Shown one piece after another: positions 1 through 9,492 of a DNA stretch of 50,510 bases. Location: the NCBI GenBank assembly GCA_902623785.1, contig CACNVG010000006.1, positions 1 through 50,510 on the forward strand. Direction: 5' to 3'. Below the pieces are notes generated by a model. It had not been told where the DNA came from and searched no databases. It was given only the letters and a program-made list of their open reading frames with translations. Source of the DNA: an uncultured Pelagibacteraceae bacterium. Its GTDB lineage: Bacteria; Pseudomonadota; Alphaproteobacteria; Pelagibacterales; Pelagibacteraceae. Within the stretch, counting starts at the first letter, position 1. Each line of letters starts with the position of its first letter. The translations under genes and the position numbers were made by a program.

Positions 1-765
1 GGCCAACAAGTGAATTTTAAAAAAGATTTTGGTCCTGAGTTACAGAAAATTGATTTAAACAAACTTAACAGTATTAAAAAAAAAGATTTTCTTAAGAAAT
101 TAAATCCTGTTTATGAAATTATAAAAGAAACAAAAAGCAAATTAATTGTAAGCAATAAAGATACAATAGGTTTTGTAGGAGCTCCATGGACCTTGTTATT
201 ATATATGCTCAATAGAAAGTCACCTAAAGAAGGAAATTTTAATGTATTTCCAAAAGGTAAATATATAAATGATATATTGGCTAAATTGGATGAATTTTTA
301 AAAATACACATAGAGGCTCAAATTTCAAATGGGGCGTCCATAATTCAAATTTTTGACAGTTGGGCTGGCTTACTTCCAGATAAAGATTTGGAGTATTTTG
401 TCTATAAACCAATAAAAAACTTAGTAGATTTTATACGACAAAAAAAAACAATATCAGTTTGCTTTCCAAGAAATATTAATAATTATAAAAAATTTGTGGA
501 GCACGTTAACCCCGACATTATAAATATTGATTACAATGTTGATCCTTCTGTTATAAAAGAAACTATCGAAATTCCAATTCAAGGTGGTCTTGATCCAAGA
601 ATTTTACTTCAAAATAAAGATATTGTAAAAAAAGAAGCGACAAAATATTTAAAAACTTTTAATAAAAAAAGATATATATTTAATTTAGGCCACGGAGTTT
701 TACCTGATACAAACCCAGACATGGTTAAATATTTAGTAGATGTAGTTAGGAGTTTTAATGGATAG
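1..765 (+). CDS. hemE: Uroporphyrinogen III decarboxylase, 5'-truncated by window edge
   Basis: Decarboxylates the four acetate side chains of uroporphyrinogen III to give coproporphyrinogen III in cytosolic haem synthesis. The reading frame is open from base 1, so the gene begins upstream; about 254 codons are visible of a family usually near 340-350. Recognisable blocks are GFVGAPWTLL, IIQIFDSWAGLLP, QGGLDP and the C-terminal FNLGHGVLPDTNPD, all in HemE order. A GTG at base 10 is in frame, but it lies inside a conserved part of the protein and is unlikely to be the start. The stop overlaps the hemH start by 8 bases, so translation is probably coupled. In Caulobacter and Rickettsia hemE borders the replication origin, which makes this left edge of interest. 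Confidence 0.95.
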   Translation, partial: GQQVNFKKDFGPELQKIDLNKLNSIKKKDFLKKLNPVYEIIKETKSKLIVSNKDTIGFVGAPWTLLLYMLNRKSPKEGNFNVFPKGKYINDILAKLDEFLKIHIEAQISNGASIIQIFDSWAGLLPDKDLEYFVYKPIKNLVDFIRQKKTISVCFPRNINNYKKFVEHVNPDIINIDYNVDPSVIKETIEIPIQGGLDPRILLQNKDIVKKEATKYLKTFNKKRYIFNLGHGVLPDTNPDMVKYLVDVVRSFNG

Positions 766-1759
766 TAATCATCCCCAAGTAAGTTTTGGAAAAACTGGAG
801 TTTTAATAATTAATCTAGGGACACCAGATTCTACAGGGTGGTGGGATATAAGAAAATATTTAAATGAATTTTTATCAGATAGACGGGTTATCGAAGTAAA
901 CCCTTTTTTATGGAAAATTATTCTAAATTTATTTATTCTTACTTTTAGGCCATCCAAAACAGCAAAAGCTTATAAAGAAATATGGATGAAAGATGAAAAT
1001 ATATCACCATTACGTTATTATACCATTAAACAAGCTGAAAAAATAAAAAGCATTTTATCTAATCAAAACTTGATCATCGATTATGCAATGAGATATGGGA
1101 ATCCAAGTATTAAAAGTAAGATGTTAGATTTACAAGAAAGTGGATGTGAAAACATAGTAATTCTCCCGCTATATCCACAGTATGCTGCAGCAACAACAGC
1201 CACAGTTTGTGATGAAGTTTATAGAACCTTAATGAAAATGAGGTGGCAGCCGAGTCTTCAAATTATACCGCACTACGAATCAGAGCCTCTTTATATTCAA
1301 GCAGTAGTAAATTCTATAAATCATAAACTGGATAGTATTAACTGGAAACCTGATTTGATACTGGCTTCATACCACGGCATACCAAAAAAATATTTTGACA
1401 AAGGAGATCCCTATCATTGTTATTGTCACAAAACTTCCAGATTGATAAGAGAAACTTTCAATAAAGATATTCCTATATTGACAACCTTTCAATCAAGATT
1501 TGGTCCTCAAGAATGGCTTCAGCCTTACACAGATAAAACTTTGGAAAATTTACCGAAAGAAGGAAAAAAAAATATTTTAGTGATTTCCCCTGGTTTTGCA
1601 TCTGATTGTGTTGAAACTCTTGAGGAAATTTCTATTCAAGGCAGAGAGAGCTTTCTAGAGGCGGGTGGCAAAAAATTTGATACAATCCCTTGCTTAAATG
1701 ATAACGAGGACCATATAAAGTTACTAGTACACTTAATCAACAAGAACTTAAGGAAATGA
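758..1759 (+). CDS. hemH: Ferrochelatase
   Basis: Inserts ferrous iron into protoporphyrin IX, the last step of haem synthesis. The 333-residue length is normal for the family. The N-terminal GVLIINLGTPDS block and the ferrochelatase signature ASYHGIPKKYFDKGDPY near residues 203-220 are present, the latter holding the metal-site histidine. A later block, FQSRFGPQEWLQPYT, is also typical. The ATG lies inside the end of hemE, and the stop overlaps the hemJ start as ATGA, so hemE-hemH-hemJ reads as one translationally coupled haem operon. The enzyme acts in the cytosol or at the inner face of the membrane. No unusual features. Confidence 0.97.
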   Translation: MDSNHPQVSFGKTGVLIINLGTPDSTGWWDIRKYLNEFLSDRRVIEVNPFLWKIILNLFILTFRPSKTAKAYKEIWMKDENISPLRYYTIKQAEKIKSILSNQNLIIDYAMRYGNPSIKSKMLDLQESGCENIVILPLYPQYAAATTATVCDEVYRTLMKMRWQPSLQIIPHYESEPLYIQAVVNSINHKLDSINWKPDLILASYHGIPKKYFDKGDPYHCYCHKTSRLIRETFNKDIPILTTFQSRFGPQEWLQPYTDKTLENLPKEGKKNILVISPGFASDCVETLEEISIQGRESFLEAGGKKFDTIPCLNDNEDHIKLLVHLINKNLRK

Positions 1760-2196
1760 ATTTTTATTTAATATTTAAATCCCTTCATTTGATTGCTGTA
1801 ATTTCTTGGATGGCTGGGCTACTGTATTTGCCAAGAATATTTGTTTATCACACAGAAAACTCATCAAATATGGAGGTTTGTAAAGTTTTTAAAGTAATGG
1901 AGAAAAAATTGTATTTTTACATAATGTATCCCGCAATGTTGCTATCATGGATATTTGGTTTGGCGCTGATCCATTCAGTTGGTTCTGAATTACTCAGTGC
2001 TCTTTGGATGCAAGTTAAATTCTTTCTTATAATTATTTTAACCACCTATCATTTTTATCTTGGATCTTGTTTAAGAGCATTTTCAGAGGATAGGAACAGA
2101 TCGAGCTCTAAATATTTTAGAATTATTAACGAAATACCAACTATATTGTTAATTTTAATCATATTTTTTGCAATTTTAAAGCCATTAGGAGGTTGA
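1756..2196 (+). CDS. hemJ: Protoporphyrinogen IX oxidase, HemJ type
   Basis: A 146-residue membrane protein with about four hydrophobic helices, matching the HemJ (formerly UPF0093) family that oxidises protoporphyrinogen IX in bacteria lacking HemG or HemY. The N-terminal SLHLIAVISWMAGLLYLPR segment carries the conserved histidine and tryptophan of the first helix, and YHFYLGSCLRAF is a later conserved block. The length is typical. It is the third gene of the hemE-hemH-hemJ run and its ATG overlaps the hemH stop by four bases. Having the oxidase beside the decarboxylase and ferrochelatase supports the assignment. The stop codon lies inside a likely promoter for rho. Confidence 0.93.
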   Translation: MNFYLIFKSLHLIAVISWMAGLLYLPRIFVYHTENSSNMEVCKVFKVMEKKLYFYIMYPAMLLSWIFGLALIHSVGSELLSALWMQVKFFLIIILTTYHFYLGSCLRAFSEDRNRSSSKYFRIINEIPTILLILIIFFAILKPLGG

Positions 2197-2220
2197 AATA
2201 TAGTAAATATCTATTATATT
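2193..2220 (+). promoter_or_regulatory. Probable sigma-70 promoter for rho
   Basis: TTGAAA (2193-2198) and TATATT (2215-2220) are separated by 16 bases, about 28 bases before the rho ATG. The -35 box overlaps the hemJ stop codon. It is called from pattern alone in AT-rich DNA, so chance is possible. Confidence 0.4.
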
Positions 2221-2248
2221 AATTAAATCAATTTATTAAATCCCCCAA

Positions 2249-3520
2249 ATGAAAATCCAAGAACTTAAAAAAAATAGCCCAGCACAATTAATTGAACAGG
2301 CAGAAAAACTAGGCATCGAAAACGCTAGTACTCTCAGGAAACAGGAAATTCTATTTGCTATATTGAAAAAACTTGCTGAAAAAGGTGAAGAGATCACAGG
2401 AATGGGTGTTCTACAACTTCTTCAAGACGGGTTTGGTTTTTTAAGGGCTCTTGAGTCTAATTATCTTCCTGGAGCAGATGATATTTACGTAAGCCCAAGT
2501 CAAATTAGAAAATTTGGTTTAAGAACAGGTGATACTGTTGAAGGTCCGGTTAGAGCACCGAAAGAAGGAGAGAGATATTTTGCTTTGCTTCAAGTGAGTA
2601 AAATAAATCTAGAAGATCCTGAAAAATCTAGACACAAGATTGCTTTTGATAATTTAACTCCATTATATCCCAATAAACAAATAGTAATGGAAGTTGAAAC
2701 GAACACAGTTGAGAAAAAACCAAATTTAACTCCAAGATTAATTGATCTAGTAAGCCCAATAGGCAAGGGTCAAAGATCTTTAATCATATCCCCACCAAAA
2801 GCTGGTAAAACGATGATTTTACAAAGTATTGCAAATTCAATTACTGCCAATCATCCAGAATGCTATCTTATGGTTCTCTTAATAGATGAAAGACCGGAAG
2901 AGGTTACTGATATGCAAAGAACAGTAAAAGGCGAAGTAATTAGTTCAACTTTTGACGAACCAGCACAAAGACACGTCGCTGTAGCTGAGATGGTTATTGA
3001 AAAAGCTAAAAGAATGACAGAGCATAAAAAAGACGTTGTTATTTTACTCGATTCAATTACTAGACTCGGTAGAGCTTATAACGCTGTTGTGCCGAGCTCC
3101 GGAAAGGTTTTGACAGGCGGAGTTGACGCAAACGCTTTACAAAGACCAAAAAGATTCTTTGGTGCCGCGAGGAATATAGAAGAAGGTGGATCCTTAACAA
3201 TTATAGCGACAGCTTTGATAGACACAGGCAGTAGGATGGATGAAGTAATTTTTGAGGAATTTAAGGGAACAGGAAATAGCGAAACCATTTTAGATAGAAA
3301 AATTTCAGAAAAAAGAATCTTCCCTGCAATCGACATAACAAAATCTGGAACAAGAAGAGAGGAACTTTTGTTTGATAAAAATGATCTTCAGAAGATGAAC
3401 GTTTTAAGAAGAATAATTGCTCCAATGGGATCTATGGACGCTATAGAGTTTATAAACTCAAAACTCAAAAATACCAAAAGTAATACAGAGTTTTTTACCT
3501 CTATGAACAAACCCTCTTAA
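2249..3520 (+). CDS. rho: Transcription termination factor Rho
   Basis: A hexameric RNA-dependent ATPase that ends transcription of untranslated RNA. At 423 residues it has the normal length. It contains the N-terminal helical domain and RNA-binding cold-shock-like domain ([16 protein letters not shown], residues about 50-65), the Walker A motif SPPKAGKTM near residue 182 and the Walker B/R-loop region [16 protein letters not shown] near 263. The secondary RNA site with GGVDANAL is present. With only two convincing intrinsic terminators seen in this 50 kb, Rho probably does much of the termination here. It follows hemJ after 52 bases and appears to have its own promoter. rho near hemE and mnmE is usual alphaproteobacterial order. 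Confidence 0.98.
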   Translation: MKIQELKKNSPAQLIEQAEKLGIENASTLRKQEILFAILKKLAEKGEEITGMGVLQLLQDGFGFLRALESNYLPGADDIYVSPSQIRKFGLRTGDTVEGPVRAPKEGERYFALLQVSKINLEDPEKSRHKIAFDNLTPLYPNKQIVMEVETNTVEKKPNLTPRLIDLVSPIGKGQRSLIISPPKAGKTMILQSIANSITANHPECYLMVLLIDERPEEVTDMQRTVKGEVISSTFDEPAQRHVAVAEMVIEKAKRMTEHKKDVVILLDSITRLGRAYNAVVPSSGKVLTGGVDANALQRPKRFFGAARNIEEGGSLTIIATALIDTGSRMDEVIFEEFKGTGNSETILDRKISEKRIFPAIDITKSGTRREELLFDKNDLQKMNVLRRIIAPMGSMDAIEFINSKLKNTKSNTEFFTSMNKPS

Positions 3521-3586
3521 ATAAAATCACAATATCTCTCTCAATAAATTACTTCAAATAAACTTGTTATTTGGTAAAATTTAATT

Positions 3587-5287
3587 ATGTCTACTAATAG
3601 CTTATCTCCTAAATTAATAAAACTTTATGAGGAAAAAAGATTTAGTGATCTAATTCTGGAAATTGAGTCAACAACCTCAGATGAAAACAGATCAGCCATA
3701 GTCTCAAATCTATTGGGAGTATCTAGAGCAAGTATTAAGGGAAGAACAGATAGAGATGTTCAATATTCCCTTAAAGATTTCGAAAATTCTTTTTACAAAG
3801 ATAATTTGGGTGATATTTCTTTAGACGCTCTCTGCAATCATATCAAGGTCTGTATCGAGGTTGGAAAAAAAGAATCACCGTTAGTCAGAAATTTTTTGAA
3901 ATCAGAAGAAATGTACAATGCTGCAAACGATAAATTTTCTGATAACGAAAAGTTTTTATTACACGGTATAGACATGTACAAATATTTAGTAAATCTAAAA
4001 AAAAAAATTGCCATCCTTGAGAAAATGATCAAGAAAAAATCTTTAACAAAATCCATTGGAATTTCTTACATGCTTTCCCAAATGTACTCAAATAACTGGT
4101 CTCAAAGGGATTTTTTTAAATTTTCAAAAGATTTTTCAAAATTATTTAAAAAATTCGACTCAAAAAAGTTGGATAAAATTAATTTATTAGGTAATAAAAA
4201 AATAAAAATTGGTTTTTTATCTCCAGATTATAATAAACAACACTCAATCACTTATTTCTTAAAAGATTTAATTCCCAAATTAAGTGATCAATTTACTTCA
4301 TACGGTTTATCTTTGTTAGAAAAAAAAAAGCACGACGAAACTACAAATATTTTTCAAAGTTTGTTTGATAAATGGGAAGATTTAGGAGAATTATCATCCC
4401 AAGCAATTATAAATAAAATTCAGGAACTGAATATTCATATTTTAATAGATCTTGCTGGGATATTTTCTCATAATAGAATAGAAATATTCAACACAAGAAT
4501 TTGTCCACTTCAAATTAATTGGCTTGGTTTTAATAATACAACAGGCCTTAAAGAAATTGATTATATCATCGCTGATAAGAATACTGTAAAAGAAGAGGAA
4601 AAATTTTATACTGAAAAGGTAATTAAATTACCAAATATTTGGAATGCTCATTCGGGTTTCAATCTTGAAAGATCATTTAAACCGCTTCCAGCAAAAAAAA
4701 AAGGTTTTGTTACTTTTGGATCTTTTAATAGCTTTATGAAGCTATCAGATGAAACAATAAAAAATTGGATAAAGATATTATTGGAGGTTAAAAACTCAAA
4801 ATTAATATTAAAGTCCTCATTATATGTTTGTGAGGAATCTTTAATTAAAAAGTTTGAAAAAGAAGGACTTAAAGATTCTATAAAAATACTTAAAAAAACT
4901 AAAAGAGCAGAATTTAATGAACATCTTTATACGTACAATGATATTGATATATGTCTAGATACATATCCTTACAATGGCGTAACAACCACATTTGAAGCAT
5001 TATGGATGAATGTACCAGTGATTACAAAAAAAGGATATAATTTTAATTCTAGATGTGGAGAAAGTATCTTAATAAATGCGAATTTAGATAACCTTATAGC
5101 AAGTAGTGATGAGGATTATTTCAATAAAGCTGTATATTTTTCAAATAATTTAGATGAGCTTGAAAAATTAAGAAAAAATTTATTTGAAAATATTTTAGAT
5201 ACACCATTATTCGACACAAAAAACTTTTCTTTGCATTTCTCAAATAAATTATTAGAGGTATTTAAAGAAGAATCGGCAAAATTATAA
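3587..5287 (+). CDS. OGT-like (GT41 family) glycosyltransferase
   Basis: A 566-residue protein whose C-terminal part (about residue 199 onward) matches the catalytic region of the O-GlcNAc transferase/SPINDLY family (GT41). Visible family blocks are KIGFLSPDY, a His-containing segment where families have HPVGYFL, TTGLKEIDYIIAD, FGSFNSFMKLSDETIKNW near residue 377, and DICLDTYPYNGVTTTFEALW near 453. The N-terminal 200 residues are helical and charged but show no clean tetratricopeptide consensus, unlike most relatives. It probably transfers a sugar from a nucleotide-sugar donor to protein; donor and target cannot be read from the sequence. It lies between rho and mnmE, convergent with a sulfotransferase gene and overlapping it by six bases. 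Confidence 0.8.
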   Translation: MSTNSLSPKLIKLYEEKRFSDLILEIESTTSDENRSAIVSNLLGVSRASIKGRTDRDVQYSLKDFENSFYKDNLGDISLDALCNHIKVCIEVGKKESPLVRNFLKSEEMYNAANDKFSDNEKFLLHGIDMYKYLVNLKKKIAILEKMIKKKSLTKSIGISYMLSQMYSNNWSQRDFFKFSKDFSKLFKKFDSKKLDKINLLGNKKIKIGFLSPDYNKQHSITYFLKDLIPKLSDQFTSYGLSLLEKKKHDETTNIFQSLFDKWEDLGELSSQAIINKIQELNIHILIDLAGIFSHNRIEIFNTRICPLQINWLGFNNTTGLKEIDYIIADKNTVKEEEKFYTEKVIKLPNIWNAHSGFNLERSFKPLPAKKKGFVTFGSFNSFMKLSDETIKNWIKILLEVKNSKLILKSSLYVCEESLIKKFEKEGLKDSIKILKKTKRAEFNEHLYTYNDIDICLDTYPYNGVTTTFEALWMNVPVITKKGYNFNSRCGESILINANLDNLIASSDEDYFNKAVYFSNNLDELEKLRKNLFENILDTPLFDTKNFSLHFSNKLLEVFKEESAKL

Positions 5288-6124
5288 ATATTTTAACTCT
5301 TCCATTTCGTTATAAAATTTATTTTCAATCTTTTTTTGAAAATCAGGCTTTAGTTCTTTTTTCCATGTTCCTGCTAACCCTTGTCTAAAAAAAGGTTTAT
5401 TACTTAGATTTTCTTTAAAACCGGATATTTTTTCTTGTTTTTGAAGATTTTGGAAAGAAGTTTCTGAAATTGCAAAACTTAATTTTTCTTTATCTACATT
5501 TAACTCTCCAAGTTGTTCGAGATATTTCAGTACCTTCATAAACGTACTTTCAGGATTTCTCAACATATCTTCATATTTAACAATTAAAAAATTTAAGGAC
5601 TTAAAACTTTTCCATGAGTTATAATTATCAGACCAAGTACCAAGAATACTTCTAACATATTTTTGATTTTTATATTCACCTTCTTCGCCCCTATCACTCT
5701 CCATCATTAGATTTATCGTATCTTCGATACTTTCACCAAGGTAATTTGAATATGAAATTACTACATCTCTAGGATCTCTTACTATATAAATTGCTCCACT
5801 AGTGTTTTTTTCAGTTGTAAACTTATCACCATTAATTGTGCATAAGGCATTATGTGTCTTAATATAGTTTGTCCTATTATTGAGGTTTATATAATCTTGC
5901 ATAGTTTCCCAATTTTTGGCAATTTCATTAAAGTTAGTAAAATTTATATTACATTTCTCGATGATTTCATCTGAAGGGAAACTTTTATCTTCCACAAATG
6001 ATCTGCTGATATTTATTGACTCTTTTAAGTTAATTTTTTGCATACCTGGAGATAGGTAAGTCTTTAAAAAAAGACGCATCCACGTGTTTCCACTTTTTGG
6101 ATATGAAGCTAGCCAAATAATCAT
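5282..6124 (-). CDS. PAPS-dependent sulfotransferase
   Basis: A 280-residue protein of the sulfotransferase family (PF00685 type), which moves sulfate from PAPS to a hydroxyl or amine acceptor. The 5'-phosphosulfate loop YPKSGNTWMR is at residues 8-17. The 3'-phosphate motif appears as IVRDPRDVVISYSNYLG near residue 118, a candidate catalytic histidine is in IKTHNAL, and the C-terminal loop is GLAGTWKKEL. There is no signal peptide, so it is probably cytosolic and could act on a lipid, glycan or small-molecule acceptor, which remains unknown. It is divergent from mnmE and converges on the OGT-like gene. Its presence is notable because cultured SAR11 strains lack assimilatory sulfate reduction and may make little PAPS. 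Confidence 0.85.
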   Translation of the reverse strand: MIIWLASYPKSGNTWMRLFLKTYLSPGMQKINLKESINISRSFVEDKSFPSDEIIEKCNINFTNFNEIAKNWETMQDYINLNNRTNYIKTHNALCTINGDKFTTEKNTSGAIYIVRDPRDVVISYSNYLGESIEDTINLMMESDRGEEGEYKNQKYVRSILGTWSDNYNSWKSFKSLNFLIVKYEDMLRNPESTFMKVLKYLEQLGELNVDKEKLSFAISETSFQNLQKQEKISGFKENLSNKPFFRQGLAGTWKKELKPDFQKKIENKFYNEMEELKYL

Positions 6125-6161
6125 AATATATTTTAATGATATCCTTATCTAAGATACAATA

Positions 6162-6167
6162 TATAAT
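6162..6167 (+). promoter_or_regulatory. Candidate -10 box for mnmE
   Basis: A perfect TATAAT ends seven bases before the mnmE ATG, which would place transcription start at or next to the start codon (a leaderless mRNA). No good -35 element is seen at the right distance, and the sequence is generally AT-rich, so this is weak. Confidence 0.3.
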
Positions 6168-6173
6168 ATATTC

Positions 6174-7505
6174 ATGACAATTTGTGCTTTATCAACCGGA
6201 ATAGGAGCTTCAGGTGTTGCCATAATAAGAATATCAGGTCCTGAAACAAGTTTTTTGATAAAAGCTCTTACAAATAAGACACTCCCGAAGCCTAGGCAGG
6301 CTACCCTTCTAGAATTAAACAATATCAACAATAATAGACCAATAGATCAAGGTATAGTTTTGTGGTTTCCCGGTCCAAAAAGTTATACAGGCGAAGATAT
6401 GGCTGAATTACATGTCCACGGAAGTAAAGCTGTAGTTAAAGAGCTTCAAGAAACACTTTTAAGCACAAAAAAATGCAGAATGGCAGATCCAGGCGAATTT
6501 ACTAAGCTTGCTTTTTTAAATGGAAAGATAAATCTTCTACAGGCAGAGGCTATAGGTGATTTAATAGCGGCTGAAACAGAAATTCAAATGGAACAAGCTC
6601 AGAATATTATAAAAGGTAAATCTTTTTTGAAATTTAATGAGCTTAGAGAGAAATTAATTAAAGTTTTGTCAAAAATTGAGGCAAAGATTGATTTTCCAGA
6701 TGAGGATTTACCCTCAAATATTCTTGATGGTGTTAAAAAAGATGTTTCTACTATAGAGAATGAAATTAAAAAAATATTGTTGAGTTATGAAGTTGGAGAA
6801 AGAATAAGAACAGGGTATAAGATCGCAATCGTTGGACCTCCTAACTCAGGTAAATCAACTTTGATGAATTATTTAAGTAAAAGAAATGTTGCAATAGTAT
6901 CTGATGTTGCAGGAACCACTAGGGACGTATTGCAAACAAATTTAAACTTTTATGGTTATCCAGTTATAATTTCTGACACAGCAGGTATTAGAGAGTCAAA
7001 AGACGTAATTGAGAAGGAGGGCATTAAACTCGCCTTCAAAAAAGCAGAGGAGGCAGATCTTAGAATAGTTGTTATAGAGCCCCAAAACATTGATTTTTAT
7101 GGGTTTTTGAATGATTTATTTAATAAGAATACAATTTTAGTTATTAACAAATCAGATCTTAATAAATTTGATGTGAAAGATAGACTTAATAAATACGATC
7201 CTATTTCAGTATCTTTTCTCAAAGAAAAAAACATAGATGAATTATTAGACCGAATTAAAAAAAATTTAATTAAAGACATGAAGTTTAATGACGATGTTTT
7301 TGTAACTAGAGAGAGACATAAAAATAATTTAAAGGAGTGCTTAATAAACTTGCAAAACTTTAAAGACAAAACCGAGTCTTTAGATTTTGATAAAGGTGCA
7401 GAAGATCTTAGGCTAGCACAAGTCAGTTTAGGTAAAATTGTTGGAAAAGTAGATGTAGAGGCTATATTAGGCAGTATTTTCAACGATTTCTGTATCGGTA
7501 AATAA
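6174..7505 (+). CDS. mnmE: tRNA uridine modification GTPase MnmE
   Basis: Works with MnmG to place a (carboxy)methylaminomethyl group on C5 of wobble uridine 34 in certain tRNAs. The 443-residue protein has the tetrahydrofolate-binding N-terminal domain (MTICALSTGIGASGVAIIRISG), a G domain with GPPNSGKST near residue 220, DTAG near 267 and NKSD near 324, and the diagnostic C-terminal FCIGK, whose cysteine is conserved. The N-terminal methionine aligns with family starts. It is divergent from the sulfotransferase gene by 49 bases and is followed after 115 bases by its partner mnmG. Confidence 0.97.
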   Translation: MTICALSTGIGASGVAIIRISGPETSFLIKALTNKTLPKPRQATLLELNNINNNRPIDQGIVLWFPGPKSYTGEDMAELHVHGSKAVVKELQETLLSTKKCRMADPGEFTKLAFLNGKINLLQAEAIGDLIAAETEIQMEQAQNIIKGKSFLKFNELREKLIKVLSKIEAKIDFPDEDLPSNILDGVKKDVSTIENEIKKILLSYEVGERIRTGYKIAIVGPPNSGKSTLMNYLSKRNVAIVSDVAGTTRDVLQTNLNFYGYPVIISDTAGIRESKDVIEKEGIKLAFKKAEEADLRIVVIEPQNIDFYGFLNDLFNKNTILVINKSDLNKFDVKDRLNKYDPISVSFLKEKNIDELLDRIKKNLIKDMKFNDDVFVTRERHKNNLKECLINLQNFKDKTESLDFDKGAEDLRLAQVSLGKIVGKVDVEAILGSIFNDFCIGK

Positions 7506-7533
7506 GTTCAATATTCCTCAATTTTTGACATTT

Positions 7534-7585
7534 TTTTAACCAAAATCATTGGTATTAGCCAACTTTGAATGATTTTTGGTTAAAA
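7534..7585. repeat. Long inverted repeat between mnmE and mnmG
   Basis: The left arm at 7534-7550 (TTTTAACCAAAATCATT) and the right arm at 7568-7585 (AATGATTTTTGGTTAAAA) are complementary over about 17 base pairs with one extra base, around a 17-base loop. The loop holds TTGG and CCAA segments that could pair in alternative ways. No T-tract follows, so it is not a classic terminator. It lies in the 115-base gap before mnmG and could be an operator, an mRNA hairpin or a processing site. Confidence 0.75.
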
Positions 7586-7620
7586 CTTGTAAAATTTGTC
7601 ATCAACTATAAATTCTAGGT

Positions 7621-9492
7621 ATGAAAAATAATTTTTCATTTGAAGTTGTTGTAATTGGTGGTGGTCATGCTGGTTGTGAGGCTGCTGCTGCATCTGCTCG
7701 AATGGGTGTTACAACTGCATTGTTTACGAACGACACTAATACTATAGGCGAGATGTCTTGTAATCCTGCAATCGGTGGATTAGGTAAAGGACACTTAGTA
7801 AGAGAAATAGATGCTTTAGATGGTGTTATGGGAGAAATAGCTGATAAATCTGGCATTCAATTTAGACTTTTAAATAGAAGCAGAGGACCAGCTGTACAAG
7901 GACTGCGAACTCAAAGCGATAGGTCTATATATAAACAAAAAATGCAACAAAAACTCCTAAACTATTGTAATTTAAGCATATTTTCGATGTCAATAAATGA
8001 ATTTATGATTGAAAATAATGAGATAAAAGGCCTCAAGGCAGTGGATGGTACAGAAATTAAATGTTCTAAGGTAATTCTAACAACGGGCACTTTTTTAAAT
8101 GGTTTGATACATATAGGAGATAAAAGAACGCCAGCTGGTAGGTATGATGAAAAACCGACGCTAGGTTTATCGGATCAATTAAGAAAATATGATTTTAAAT
8201 TAGGTAGATTAAAGACCGGAACCCCACCAAGGTTAGACGGCGCTACAATTAATTATGATAATCTTGAACGACAAGATGCAGATAAAGATATCTCTTTTTT
8301 CTCTTTCCTAACTAAGAAAGTTTATAACGATCAAATTTCATGTAGTATGACTTACACAAATAAAAAAGTTCACGAGATTATTTCTGAAAATTTGAAAAAG
8401 AGCGCAATGTATTCTGGAAGTATTCAGGGTGTTGGTCCTAGATATTGTCCATCTATTGAAGACAAAATTTATAAATTTAAAGATAAGACTAGACATCAGA
8501 TCTTTTTAGAACCTGAAGGCCTTAACGACAGTACAGTGTATCCAAATGGTATTTCGACATCACTTCCAGAAGAGATACAGTACAAAATATGTCATAATAT
8601 CAATGGTTTAGAAGACGTCAAAATTATAAGGCCTGGATATGCAATAGAATATGACTATGTTGACCCTAGAGAGCTTTTTTTAACGTTAGAGACTAAGAAG
8701 ATTAAGAATTTCTATTTAGCAGGACAAATAAACGGAACTACAGGTTATGAAGAAGCTGCGGCACAAGGATTGATTGCTGGAGCCAATGCAGCTTTATCGG
8801 TTCAAAATAAAGAACCATTAATTTTAGATAGATCACAAGCTTATATCGGTGTCATGATAGATGATTTAGTAACCAAAGGAGTTGCTGAGCCTTATAGGAT
8901 GTTCACTTCAAGAGCTGAATATAGATTAACTCTTAGATCTGACAATGCTGATTTAAGATTAACTGAAATAGGAATAAATATTGGCTTAGTATCGAAAGAA
9001 AGAGCTGAAGTTTTTAATTCAAAAAGTAAAAATTTAAGAAATATTTCTAGCAAAATGGATAAACTAAAAATTTCACCCTCACAGGTATCTAAATTCGACG
9101 TAAAAATTGCAAAAGACGGAGTTTTAAGGACAGCTAGTAACATACTGGCTCAAAAAGGTGTGACTATGGACAAAATTAGGGAGATTTGGCCTGAATTAAT
9201 GTTTATATCAAAGGATATAGATGAACAATTGGAGACCAATGCTCATTATAAGGGTTATTTGAAGAAGCAAAGTGCTGATATATTAGCTTTTAAAAGAGAC
9301 GAAAATCTTAAAATCCCAGATAATATTAATTATGATAGTTTTTCTGGTTTTTCAAACGAAGTAAAGTCAAAATTTAAGCAAATTAAGCCAAAAACAATGG
9401 GTCAAGCACTCAGAATCGACGGTATAACTCCAGCAGCAGTATTTATTCTGTTGTCACATCTTAAAAGAAAGTCTATTAAGAAGATAGCTTGA
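7621..9492 (+). CDS. mnmG: tRNA uridine modification enzyme MnmG (GidA)
   Basis: The FAD- and NADH-binding partner of MnmE in wobble-uridine modification. At 623 residues it is full length. The FAD dinucleotide fold [10 protein letters not shown] is at about residues 13-22, followed by the hallmark [16 protein letters not shown], the [13 protein letters not shown] block and the C-terminal helical domain that binds MnmE. The gene starts with ATG 115 bases after mnmE, downstream of a large inverted repeat. It overlaps rsmG by four bases (TTGA). The order mnmE-mnmG-rsmG-parA-parB is the classic origin-proximal cluster. Confidence 0.98.
   Translation: MKNNFSFEVVVIGGGHAGCEAAAASARMGVTTALFTNDTNTIGEMSCNPAIGGLGKGHLVREIDALDGVMGEIADKSGIQFRLLNRSRGPAVQGLRTQSDRSIYKQKMQQKLLNYCNLSIFSMSINEFMIENNEIKGLKAVDGTEIKCSKVILTTGTFLNGLIHIGDKRTPAGRYDEKPTLGLSDQLRKYDFKLGRLKTGTPPRLDGATINYDNLERQDADKDISFFSFLTKKVYNDQISCSMTYTNKKVHEIISENLKKSAMYSGSIQGVGPRYCPSIEDKIYKFKDKTRHQIFLEPEGLNDSTVYPNGISTSLPEEIQYKICHNINGLEDVKIIRPGYAIEYDYVDPRELFLTLETKKIKNFYLAGQINGTTGYEEAAAQGLIAGANAALSVQNKEPLILDRSQAYIGVMIDDLVTKGVAEPYRMFTSRAEYRLTLRSDNADLRLTEIGINIGLVSKERAEVFNSKSKNLRNISSKMDKLKISPSQVSKFDVKIAKDGVLRTASNILAQKGVTMDKIREIWPELMFISKDIDEQLETNAHYKGYLKKQSADILAFKRDENLKIPDNINYDSFSGFSNEVKSKFKQIKPKTMGQALRIDGITPAAVFILLSHLKRKSIKKIA

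Noticed and set aside
3521..3586. Terminator after rho or promoter for the glycosyltransferase
   Set aside because: The 66-base AT-rich gap has TAAAAT-like boxes but no well-spaced -35 element and no stem with a T-tract.
6076..6092. Possible second parS near CACGTG in the sulfotransferase gene
   Set aside because: The flanks read CCACGTGTTTCC, so the TTTC arm is on the wrong side and the site does not match parS.
7097..7483. A 128-codon open frame on the minus strand opposite mnmE
   Set aside because: The overlying mnmE is complete and conserved; the antisense product is Ser/Leu/Phe/Lys-rich and shows no family motif.
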